Positions 45,542-53,049 of a DNA stretch of 64,000 nt are shown here, one piece after another. The translations under genes were made by a program, and so were the position numbers. The notes beneath the pieces are model-generated. The model made no database searches and was not told the origin of the DNA. It saw nothing but the letters and a program-made list of their open reading frames with translations. Each line of letters starts with the position of its first letter. Position 1 is the stretch's first letter. The DNA comes from HyVt-477 sp965224605 (lineage in GTDB: Bacteria; Pseudomonadota; Gammaproteobacteria; Thiotrichales; Thiotrichaceae), in contig CBDCZP010000005.1 of assembly GCA_965224605.1 (NCBI GenBank), positions 62,001 through 126,000 of the forward strand, in the 5' to 3' direction.

Positions 45542-46906
45542 TTATTTTTTTGTCAGCACGTTGCTAATGACTTGTAGGTCTTTTATAGATAATGTTCCTG
45601 TCGCCTGTTTGAGTATCAGCTTATTTAACAGATAATCATAACGTGCGGTTGAGTAATCACGCTTGGCGCGAAATGTTTCCCTGAGTGAGAGCAAGACATC
45701 AACGGCGGTACGTGTGCCTACTTCAAAGCCTGCCTGTGTGGCTTGCGCTGCTGTACGTGTGGATACCAACGCTTGCTTAAGTGCCTTTACTTGAGATATT
45801 CCTGAAATGACAGAAAGATAAGAAGAACGAGCCCGTTGGACTACTTGACGTTTTCTGGATTCAAGTTGATGTTGTGCCCGGTGCAATGCATGTCTTGATT
45901 GACGGATACGTGAAGGTATCGCGCCACCTGTATATAAAGGCACCTTCAACTGTACGCCAATTGCGGCGTCATATTGTTCTGTATCAATGTCTACTCTATT
46001 TAGGTTTCCTCTATGCTGTGCAAACAGATCAACAGTCGGGCTTTTTGCTGCACGTTGTTTGTCTACTTCACTTTGCGCTGCTGCGACTGCAAATTTGAGG
46101 GCTTTAATCTCTTCACTATTTTCTAGTGCTTGTTTTTCCCACGCATTGGGGTTGTTCGGTTTTGGTGGAATCAATGCGGTATTGAGTGGAGCACTCGCCA
46201 ACCGTTTATAGTACCGACTGGTAATTACTTTTAGCTGCTCTTTTGCCAGATCAAGTCGTTCATTGGCAAAAACTTCCTGAGAAGTCGCTGTATCAAAACG
46301 GGCTTGCGCTTCCTTCACATCCGTAATCGGTGAACGTCCTGCTTCAAAGTAGGCATTAACTTGTGCAAGTTGACGACCAATTGCTTCTTTCTCTGATTTG
46401 GCGAATTCGAGATTGTCTTTGGCTTTTAAATAATCAAAATAGGCACGTGCCACTCGGATTATCAGGTTTTGTCGTTCTACTTCTAAAAAAGCCCGCGATT
46501 GTCCCACGATAGCATTCGCCTGATCGACTTGCGCATGCAACTCTTTATGATACAACGCTTTATTTACGGACAGGTTATAACCCGCATTGAAAAAATCAGA
46601 ATTGCCATTATTGATAATATTGTTTTTTTGGTGTTGCAGATTATAGCTAGTTGAACCCGATAGGTTCACTTGTGGTTTCAAGGCAGAGAGGGCTTGAGGC
46701 TTGTTTTCCATGGTTACCAGATAATCAGCTTCTGCCGCTTTAAGCAAAGGATCTGTCTGTAAGGCGTGTTGGTAAACTTGAGTTAAGTTTTCTGCTTGTG
46801 CTATCTGACTGGTCGCTGCGATGCTCGCAAGACTGACAGCTATATTGACAGCTATGAAAAAAGTTTTTATCGTTTTTAGCTTTAGCAATGTTGATAAAGT
46901 GTGCAT
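45542..46906 (-). CDS. tolC: TolC family outer-membrane efflux/secretion protein
   Basis: The 454-residue protein has a signal peptide and the duplicated TolC helical-barrel pattern: LTQVYQHALQTDPLLKAAEADYL at the mature start, GRSPITDVKEAQARFDTATSQ and, in the second half, GTRTAVDVLLSLRETFRAKRDYSTARYDYLLNKLILKQATGTL. It makes the exit duct for RND pumps or type I secretion. No pump is next to it. It is 109 bp downstream of the Pcm-family gene on the same strand. Confidence 0.92.
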   Translation of the reverse strand: MHTLSTLLKLKTIKTFFIAVNIAVSLASIAATSQIAQAENLTQVYQHALQTDPLLKAAEADYLVTMENKPQALSALKPQVNLSGSTSYNLQHQKNNIINNGNSDFFNAGYNLSVNKALYHKELHAQVDQANAIVGQSRAFLEVERQNLIIRVARAYFDYLKAKDNLEFAKSEKEAIGRQLAQVNAYFEAGRSPITDVKEAQARFDTATSQEVFANERLDLAKEQLKVITSRYYKRLASAPLNTALIPPKPNNPNAWEKQALENSEEIKALKFAVAAAQSEVDKQRAAKSPTVDLFAQHRGNLNRVDIDTEQYDAAIGVQLKVPLYTGGAIPSRIRQSRHALHRAQHQLESRKRQVVQRARSSYLSVISGISQVKALKQALVSTRTAAQATQAGFEVGTRTAVDVLLSLRETFRAKRDYSTARYDYLLNKLILKQATGTLSIKDLQVISNVLTKK

Positions 46907-47015
46907 GTGATACTCAATTTAATATTAGATTTTACTAATATACTATTGTTTCCGATAGTTTTGCAAATCTGACTTCACTTTTTACCGATGATTAACGATA
47001 ACTTATAGAACAAAG

Positions 47016-47669
47016 CTATAGAACAAAAATTTGATTTTTAGTCATTCCGTTTAAGGGTTTTAGTACGGTCTCAAACAAACTTGTTCGGTTAAATTCTGTT
47101 TCATTTGTTCTGGTAACCAATGTGGCATGCATCGCGGGTTCAGTACCTATCACCATAAACAGTCGACCACCGGGTTTTAGCATTTGTTCAAAGTGGGTGG
47201 TGTATTCAGGGACAGAACCCGTAACGGCTATCGCGTCATAACGTTTCGAAGTATCCAGTTCTGTGAAGGCTTCTTTTGCTTCCAGGGTCACGTTGTCGAT
47301 ATGATTTTCCAGTAAGCGCTGATGTGCTGTATCCAGAAAGTCCTGATGCATATCTATGCTATAGACATCCTTCGCCAAATGAGCAAGGCAAGCTGTGACA
47401 TACCCCGAACCTGTACCGATTTCGAGACAGCTATCATCTACACCGATCGCAAGTTCCTGCAACATACGACCTTCCACACGCGGATGCATCATGTTTTCAC
47501 CGTGCGCTAACGGAATCTCAATATCCGCATAAGCCAAGCGAATTTGTGCAGATTCTACGAATTTTTCTCTTGGAACTCTACGCATGATATCCAACACGGT
47601 TTGATCCAGTACTTCCCACGGACGTACTTGTTGTTCAATCATATTAAAACGTGCTTGTTCCATATCCAT
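47016..47669 (-). CDS. Protein-L-isoaspartate O-methyltransferase family protein
   Basis: The 217-residue SAM-dependent methyltransferase has the PIMT N-terminal pattern (ARFNMIEQQVRPWEVLD, VPREKFV), glycine-rich motif I LEIGTGSGYVTACLAHL and acidic post-motif YSIDMHQDF. The usual SAQ..PxG region of true Pcm is less clear (PLAHGENMMHPRVEGRML), so it may be the Pcm-like subfamily often found beside TolC. It is cytosolic and its substrate is unproven. Confidence 0.85.
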   Translation of the reverse strand: MDMEQARFNMIEQQVRPWEVLDQTVLDIMRRVPREKFVESAQIRLAYADIEIPLAHGENMMHPRVEGRMLQELAIGVDDSCLEIGTGSGYVTACLAHLAKDVYSIDMHQDFLDTAHQRLLENHIDNVTLEAKEAFTELDTSKRYDAIAVTGSVPEYTTHFEQMLKPGGRLFMVIGTEPAMHATLVTRTNETEFNRTSLFETVLKPLNGMTKNQIFVL

Positions 47670-48029
47670 ATTTTTATCTCATCTCGATTTTTAGTTGTTG
47701 ACTGCAAGGTTTCGATGGGTCTCTACATTACGAATATTCCTTGTGTTATGCAAGTTTCTGGCGCGCTTATTTGCTGCTCAAATCTCAATTTTCTGAACTT
47801 TTAATTAATTATGAATTAACAGAAGCTCACTTGATATATTAAAAACCTGTGTTTTTGCGAAAGAGCGAATCCAATAAATTTTCTCTACAATGAAAATCTA
47901 TGCTTTAATACAGAGAATACAGAGAGCCAATAACACTCAAAATAGATAACCGTGTAACACACAAACCACAAAATCAACTGCCTGAGGAATGTGGCTCCAC
48001 GCCGTTACGAATTTAAAAGGGGAGGATAG
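47670..48029. other. 360-bp divergent intergenic region
   Basis: No gene is found between the Pcm-family gene and the universal stress gene. It must hold both promoters. The last part has the strong SD GGGGAGG for the usp gene. No repeat or hairpin of note is seen. Confidence 0.4.
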
Positions 48030-48917
48030 ATGAAGTATTTTCAAAACATTTTAGTTGCCCTTGATTATCAAGCTACTGAACAAGCGGAAATAGACCATGC
48101 GCTTATCCTTGCTCGAAGTCATGATGCCAAAATAACCTTTATTTCAGTGATACTTCCATTGCCCAAGGATGCACATCTTGAAATATCAGCAATGTCTCCT
48201 GAAGAACGCTTGCAGAAAAAAATAACTACTCGTATCAATGAACTGGAAAGTGTCGCTGAATGTATTAAATCACACGGTATAGAGGTCGAAATCATTGCCG
48301 TATCCGGTACGCCTAGTGATGAGATCATTAAACAGGTTCTTCGCAAGAACCATGATTTACTGATGCTAAGTGAACGTGACAATTCTTCAATAAAAAACAA
48401 ACTCATTGGGAGCACGGCCAGACAACTTTTGCGTAAATGCCCTTGCCCGGTCTTAGCTGTTCACCCTGATCATTCTGGGGAATATGACAATATCATGGCG
48501 ACTATTGATGTATCTGAACATAAAGATTACAACAATACCCAACTGAATGAAGATATTGTCTACGCTGCCAAAGCCGTAGCTGAAGCTGATAAAGGGGGGC
48601 TTTCATTACTAAACATCCCTCCTAATGAAGCTGCTTTTGCTGCTCATATGGAAACTATTCATGGTTGTCTAGAAAGCAAAGACATTGCTATTGATGATGA
48701 AAATATATTCCTTGAAACAGGAGACCCTAGTTCCGTCATTATTGCCGCATCCAAATCGCATAAAACAGATTTATTAGTGATGGGCATGTTGTCTCGCTCA
48801 GGAATCAAAGGCTTTTTTATCGGAAATGTGGTTGAAAAAATCATGGACAGTGTTGAATGCTCAATCCTGACTATCAAGCCTAGAGAATTTGTTTCACCGG
48901 TTACACTTGATAGTTGA
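48030..48917 (+). CDS. Tandem universal stress protein (UspA-type, two domains)
   Basis: The 295-residue protein has two Usp domains, as in UspE. Domain 1 (1-148) has FQNILVALDYQ and the nucleotide-loop-like sequence GSTARQLLRKCPCPVLAVHP. Domain 2 (about 152-290) has YDNIMATIDVSEH and GNVVEKIMDSVECSILTIKP. Domain 2 shows a GMLSRSGIKGFFIGN loop near the ATP-binding GxxGxxxxG motif. It is a stress-induced cytosolic protein. SD GGGGAGG suggests high expression. Confidence 0.9.
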   Translation: MKYFQNILVALDYQATEQAEIDHALILARSHDAKITFISVILPLPKDAHLEISAMSPEERLQKKITTRINELESVAECIKSHGIEVEIIAVSGTPSDEIIKQVLRKNHDLLMLSERDNSSIKNKLIGSTARQLLRKCPCPVLAVHPDHSGEYDNIMATIDVSEHKDYNNTQLNEDIVYAAKAVAEADKGGLSLLNIPPNEAAFAAHMETIHGCLESKDIAIDDENIFLETGDPSSVIIAASKSHKTDLLVMGMLSRSGIKGFFIGNVVEKIMDSVECSILTIKPREFVSPVTLDS

Positions 48918-49027
48918 TGATCGTCTTTATCTCAATATGGTCAATAAATAGATCGCTGTTATCTTGAAACCAATCACCTTATATTTAATTTTTAATTACT
49001 AAACACCTTATACCTTAGAGGAACACT

Positions 49028-49636
49028 ATGAACTTTATAAAAAATATCTTAGCCATTATCGGATTAATTGCTGTTATTGGTGGAGGATATGCTTACTCCA
49101 AATTTGGCGCACAAATCAGTGGCATGAAAGGAGAAATGGATGCATTAGCGAAGCTTGATCCTAAAGCAAAAGAAGTCTATACCCAGATGTGGGAAAAACT
49201 AAAGGAAACTGGCAACTCTGCTGATGCCACTGTTTGGATCTATCCTTTAGCAGACGGTGTAAGTGCTGATGATGCGGAGGAGGCTATGAAAGCCGTTGCG
49301 AATGAGCACAATATTAAGTCAGTGGGCGATTTACCGCTGTCTGATCAAATCTCCGCGATGACAGGCGAAGAACAACGTAAGCTGAAAATCTATCAATTCT
49401 GTAATCCACTCACAGCCAAGAAGATGGTTGATTATAGTGATGCTTTTGCCGCTTACCTACCTTGTCGAATTGCTATGGTTGAAGGTAAAGATGGAAAATT
49501 AAGACTCTATGCATTAAATATGGACATGATGATCTACGGCGGTAAAACTTTACCTGATGATCTCTTAAAAGAAGCATTAGAAGTGAAAGAGGTAATTCTG
49601 GATATTATGAAACGTGGTGCTGAAGGCGATTTCTAG
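49028..49636 (+). CDS. DUF302 family membrane-anchored protein
   Basis: The 202-residue protein has one N-terminal membrane helix (about 5-24), a helical spacer and a DUF302 domain: IYQFCNPLTAKKMVDYSDAF followed by AAYLPCRIAMVEGKDGKLRLY. The two Cys (C127, C146 approximately) are typical of the family. DUF302 proteins are frequent in sulfur oxidisers but lack an assigned reaction. SD TAGAGGA precedes the ATG. Confidence 0.78.
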   Translation: MNFIKNILAIIGLIAVIGGGYAYSKFGAQISGMKGEMDALAKLDPKAKEVYTQMWEKLKETGNSADATVWIYPLADGVSADDAEEAMKAVANEHNIKSVGDLPLSDQISAMTGEEQRKLKIYQFCNPLTAKKMVDYSDAFAAYLPCRIAMVEGKDGKLRLYALNMDMMIYGGKTLPDDLLKEALEVKEVILDIMKRGAEGDF

Positions 49637-49846
49637 ATATCTGTTTGAATATGCTAGTAGCAGTAGCTCCTAATGACTACGCTACTAGCACCCTATTGCC
49701 CTTGGCAACAACTCTTTCCTCATTATTTTCGCAGCTACTTCTCCAACTCCTCCAACTCCCCTACCAAAAACATTGGTACTTGGAAAACCTTTCCACAACC
49801 CCCAGAATATTCTTATTCAATCTTAATACGGAAGCTCTGTGCGCTT

Positions 49847-50044
49847 ATGCTTAATCTCAGCGAAATACTCTTAAAACATGGTAATGATATATCCACGTTT
49901 GAGGAATTAAAAACTACCATCACTACGGAAGCTTTAGCAACAGGAGAAATGTTTTTCAATATGGACATTGAGCCACCTGTCTACGATGATCGACCAGACA
50001 ACTGGTATGAACAGCTTGAGATGACCTTTTCATCGGCCAGATAG
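49847..50044 (+). CDS. Small acidic protein of unknown function
   Basis: The C-terminal part of a longer open frame (from about 49673) looks protein-like: LSEILLKHGNDISTFEELK and an acidic end IEPPVYDDRPDNWYEQLEM. I place the start at ATG 49847, giving 65 residues. The preceding codons encode a low-complexity Ser/Asn/Pro-rich stretch unlikely to be real. No SD is visible. It lies between the DUF302 and Cas6-like genes. Family not recognised. Confidence 0.45.
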   Translation: MLNLSEILLKHGNDISTFEELKTTITTEALATGEMFFNMDIEPPVYDDRPDNWYEQLEMTFSSAR

Positions 50045-50184
50045 CCAAACACGAGGAAATCAATATTTGCACAATCCCGCGTTTTGTTCCTCAACGCAGG
50101 CTACACAAGGCTCCTGCCTTTCTGGATGCTGACTAATTAGAGAATTTACAGATTGAACGTAAATATTAAAACGAGTACGTGACT

Positions 50185-50874
50185 ATGTTTTGGGAAGAAG
50201 ACGAAGATAAAAGCATACCTTATCAAATACCGGATGATGTGGTAGATATTAGTTTTGCTATCAAATGCAAAAAGCTTCATCTGGATCATGCGTGGCAGCT
50301 TTCTGAAGCTATTCAGGCTGAATTGCCTTGGGCTAAAGATGAAAAGCTACTGGGTATTCATCATATTCATGTAGCTGAAACAGGCAACGGTTGGTTACGC
50401 CCAGACGACACGGAAGATGCTTTTCTGTGGCCTTCACGTCGAACACGATTTTACCTCCGTATACCTGATTCTCGTATCGAAGATGCAGAACAGCTTGCTG
50501 GAAAAACGATAAGTGTGCAAGGTAACTCGATCACATTCGGTACTAGCAAAATCAAAAAACTGACCAATGCCTCGGTGATATTCTCCCGACACGTTACCAC
50601 TAGTGAAGACGAAGATGAAGATACGTTTCTTAATAGAATGCATCAACAAATTTTCGACCTCACAGGAGTAAAAGTTCGTAAACTCATCTGTGGCAAAAGC
50701 AGTGTTATTGCAACCCCGGACACAAAGCTTCCTGTACGCCACTTGATGATTGCAGATTTGGAAAGCCAATCTTCAATCACTATTCAACAATTCGGATTAG
50801 GTGATAACCGGATTTTAGGCTGTGGTTTGTTTTTACCTCACAAAGGCATCAAATCGCTGCATACTACCGAATAG
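50185..50874 (+). CDS. Orphan Cas6/Cmx6-like (type I-MYXAN) protein
   Basis: The 229-residue protein resembles the Cas6/Cmx6 endoribonuclease family of Myxococcus-type CRISPR systems. It shows PDDVVDISFAIKCKKLHLDH, GIHHIHVAETGNGWLRP, LWPSRRTRFYLRIPDSRIED and the RAMP-like Gly-rich end GLGDNRILGCGLFLPHKGI. Cas6 cuts CRISPR repeat RNA. No repeat-spacer array or other cas gene lies in this 64 kb, so it is an orphan and may process another RNA. The GTG 6 bp upstream is an alternative start; family members usually begin MFW. Confidence 0.75.
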   Translation: MFWEEDEDKSIPYQIPDDVVDISFAIKCKKLHLDHAWQLSEAIQAELPWAKDEKLLGIHHIHVAETGNGWLRPDDTEDAFLWPSRRTRFYLRIPDSRIEDAEQLAGKTISVQGNSITFGTSKIKKLTNASVIFSRHVTTSEDEDEDTFLNRMHQQIFDLTGVKVRKLICGKSSVIATPDTKLPVRHLMIADLESQSSITIQQFGLGDNRILGCGLFLPHKGIKSLHTTE

Positions 50875-51142
50875 TAGTACCGTTGAAGTTACCGATAAGT
50901 TCAGCCAGATACAATCAATCCAATCCGAGGAGTCACTTCCCACATAGCATTGAACAGCCCTGATTAAAAAATGACTGAGCATTATGGGTAATCAGATAAG
51001 CTTATAGCCCATTTAGCATATATAAACTTAATAAATATTTTGATATTATCCTGCTAACTTTTTTCTGTACAATGTCAACCGAAGCACTTGCTTTGAAAGC
51101 CTTGTGCAAATCTGAAAAACTTAATATTGAGGTTCTTATATT

Positions 51143-51481
51143 ATGGCACTTGAAGTAAACGGTACAACTATCGAAACAACCGAAACAGGTTATTTAGTAA
51201 ACCTTGAAGACTGGAATGAAGACGTCTGCAAAGTCATTGCCGAAGGTGAAGGCATTGAGCTAACAGACAGACATATGGGTGTTATTGAATACCTTCGTGA
51301 TCAATATATCAATAATGGTGGTAACCAGCCTATGGAACGCGCTATTACCAAAGATATGTCTAAAATTTGGGGCGAGAAGCTAAAGAGTAAAGACCTGTAT
51401 CTTCTGTTCCCGCGTGCACCTAGTAAACAAGGACTTAAAGTTGCTGGCTTGCCTGCAACTACGCGTAAAGGCGGTTACTAA
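51143..51481 (+). CDS. DsrC/TusE-like protein lacking the C-terminal cysteines
   Basis: The 112-residue protein keeps the DsrC/TusE fold: TEGYLVNLEDWNEDV-like start (TETGYLVNLEDW), ELTDRHMGVIEYLRDQYINN, LYLLFPRAPSKQG and KVAGLP. However, the tail reads ATTRKGGY where DsrC/TusE carries the penultimate and upstream redox cysteines. Its only Cys is C29. It cannot act as the trisulfide carrier. Cys-less homologues (called RspA in the literature, as I recall) are proposed regulators. It lies with DUF302, Cas6-like and a small protein on one strand. Confidence 0.85.
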   Translation: MALEVNGTTIETTETGYLVNLEDWNEDVCKVIAEGEGIELTDRHMGVIEYLRDQYINNGGNQPMERAITKDMSKIWGEKLKSKDLYLLFPRAPSKQGLKVAGLPATTRKGGY

Positions 51482-51574
51482 GAGGGGTTTAACCTACCCT
51501 AAAGAGGTATACCGCTTTAACCACTAACGCGGTATATTCCACCTTGATTTTATATATTGCTGTTGGAGATTCTT

Positions 51575-51766
51575 ATGAGCAACAAAGCTGAATTAATTAA
51601 AGAAATGCTTGAGATGCAAGCTAAATTCATTGCAGACGAGCAAGCAGGAAAATTTGAAGCAGAAGATTACTATATCGGAGAAGGAAAAAGCTATCGTGAG
51701 CGTTATCATGAACTGGCCTCTGAAGTCCGTGAAATGGCATCAAAAGAAGCAAATTTCTGGAAGTAA
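51575..51766 (+). CDS. Small protein downstream of the DsrC-like gene
   Basis: This 63-residue, highly charged helical protein (SNKAELIKEMLEMQAKFIAD, YYIGEGKSYRERYHELA) has no membrane segment. Similar short proteins occur near sulfur-metabolism genes, as I recall, without assigned function. SD TTGGAG lies 7 bp before ATG 51575. A strong terminator follows. Confidence 0.6.
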   Translation: MSNKAELIKEMLEMQAKFIADEQAGKFEAEDYYIGEGKSYRERYHELASEVREMASKEANFWK

Positions 51767-51812
51767 GTTTTGAATGTTCGGATTCGTTCTGAACAAACAT
51801 AACTTTTCCTTT

Positions 51813-51839
51813 AAAAACCACGCATCGCGTGGTTTTTTT
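51813..51839. terminator. Intrinsic terminator between convergent genes
   Basis: AAAAACCACGC-ATC-GCGTGGTTTTTTT is a GC stem with A and T tracts on both sides. It should terminate the small plus-strand gene and also ovoB on the minus strand. Confidence 0.9.
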
Positions 51840-51890
51840 ATGCCTATTTATATATGATATGCCACTTTTTCGCCCCCTAGACTAAACTCA

Positions 51891-53027
51891 TCATTCAACA
51901 CGATTTTTCAACACAGCCTTAAAGCCTTTCAGATATTCCTTAAAATCCTTCATCCCAAAACCCAGCCTAATCGCATTATGTGTTGTGCAAAATGCATTAT
52001 TGGGTAACACCATTAAACCTGCTTGTTTTACCAATATCTCTGCAAATTTTTCACTTTGTATATTGTGTGCATTAAGACTTGTGAAAACGGTACACCCTGC
52101 TTTAGGTGTTTGAAAATCAATCTCATGGTTTTGCTTAAGACTTTCTAATAATCGTAGATTTGAGACTAGACGCTGTTGATGAAATTTGAAAATGGTTTCA
52201 GCCTGTTTGATAACAGCAATAGCTGCCATTTCGCCTAGTTGATCATTGCAAATAGATAAATAACTTTTTATGGTTTTACATCGCTTTAAAAACGCTTCGT
52301 TCTGACTCGCTAACCAGCCTACTCGAATAGCAGGTAGGCCAAAAGCTTTTGAGAGCACGCCTAAACTAATACCCTTGTGATAGCATTCTGCAACAGTGGG
52401 CAGTCTGTCGGCTTTGTTATGTTCTAGACCTCTGAAAACTTCATCAGAGAATAACCAGATATTATGTTGTTCACACAAAGACAGGATCGTTTGAAACTCT
52501 TCTTTGCCAAGCAGAGCACCCGTAGGATTGTGAGGATAATTGATAATGAGCATTTTGGTATCAGCAGCTAAAACTTCTGACAGTTTATGAAAATCTATCT
52601 GCCACTCATTTTTACTATCCAGTGGAAGCCATTCAATGTTACAACCTATTTGTTGAGCTGTAGCTATTAGCGGTTCAAAAATCGGGGTAAATGCAACGAC
52701 GTTATCACCTGCTTTGAGCAAAGCATGCATCGCAACATAAATACCTTCTTGCGCACCTGCGCAGGTTAATAGATTGTCTGCTTTTAAACTTGGGTATAAG
52801 TATTCAACTAATGCTTGTCTTAGGGGTGGGTATCCGGTGTCTGATCCATAGCCCAGAGATGTATCTGGGCTGATCGACAGTATCTCTTCCTGAAGCAATG
52901 CTTCCAATTCGCCCAGAGTGAAGGGGTGGGGATTGGATGAGTGTAGTGCTATAGGTATAGGATGATACGATGTCCATTTCTCTCTGAAACGGTTCATGTA
53001 CAGGTTTTGGAAAGTATCAATCGTCAT
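51891..53027 (-). CDS. ovoB: PLP-dependent C-S lyase / aminotransferase fold, likely OvoB
   Basis: The 378-residue class I/II aminotransferase-fold enzyme has NYPHNPTG (N167), FSDEVF (D195), the PLP lysine in GVLSKAFGLP (K227) and phosphate-binding R235. Alone it would be called a generic aminotransferase. It is 22 bp downstream of ovoA on the same strand, matching the ovoA-ovoB pairing known from Erwinia, where OvoB cleaves the sulfoxide to 5-thiohistidine. The assignment rests mainly on this context. Confidence 0.7.
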   Translation of the reverse strand: MTIDTFQNLYMNRFREKWTSYHPIPIALHSSNPHPFTLGELEALLQEEILSISPDTSLGYGSDTGYPPLRQALVEYLYPSLKADNLLTCAGAQEGIYVAMHALLKAGDNVVAFTPIFEPLIATAQQIGCNIEWLPLDSKNEWQIDFHKLSEVLAADTKMLIINYPHNPTGALLGKEEFQTILSLCEQHNIWLFSDEVFRGLEHNKADRLPTVAECYHKGISLGVLSKAFGLPAIRVGWLASQNEAFLKRCKTIKSYLSICNDQLGEMAAIAVIKQAETIFKFHQQRLVSNLRLLESLKQNHEIDFQTPKAGCTVFTSLNAHNIQSEKFAEILVKQAGLMVLPNNAFCTTHNAIRLGFGMKDFKEYLKGFKAVLKNRVE

Positions 53028-53049
53028 TTATTTTCCAATAATATTCCAA

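Noticed and set aside
49673..49846. N-terminal extension of the small gene at 49847
   Set aside because: Low-complexity Ser/Asn/Pro-rich sequence with two competing frames and no SD.
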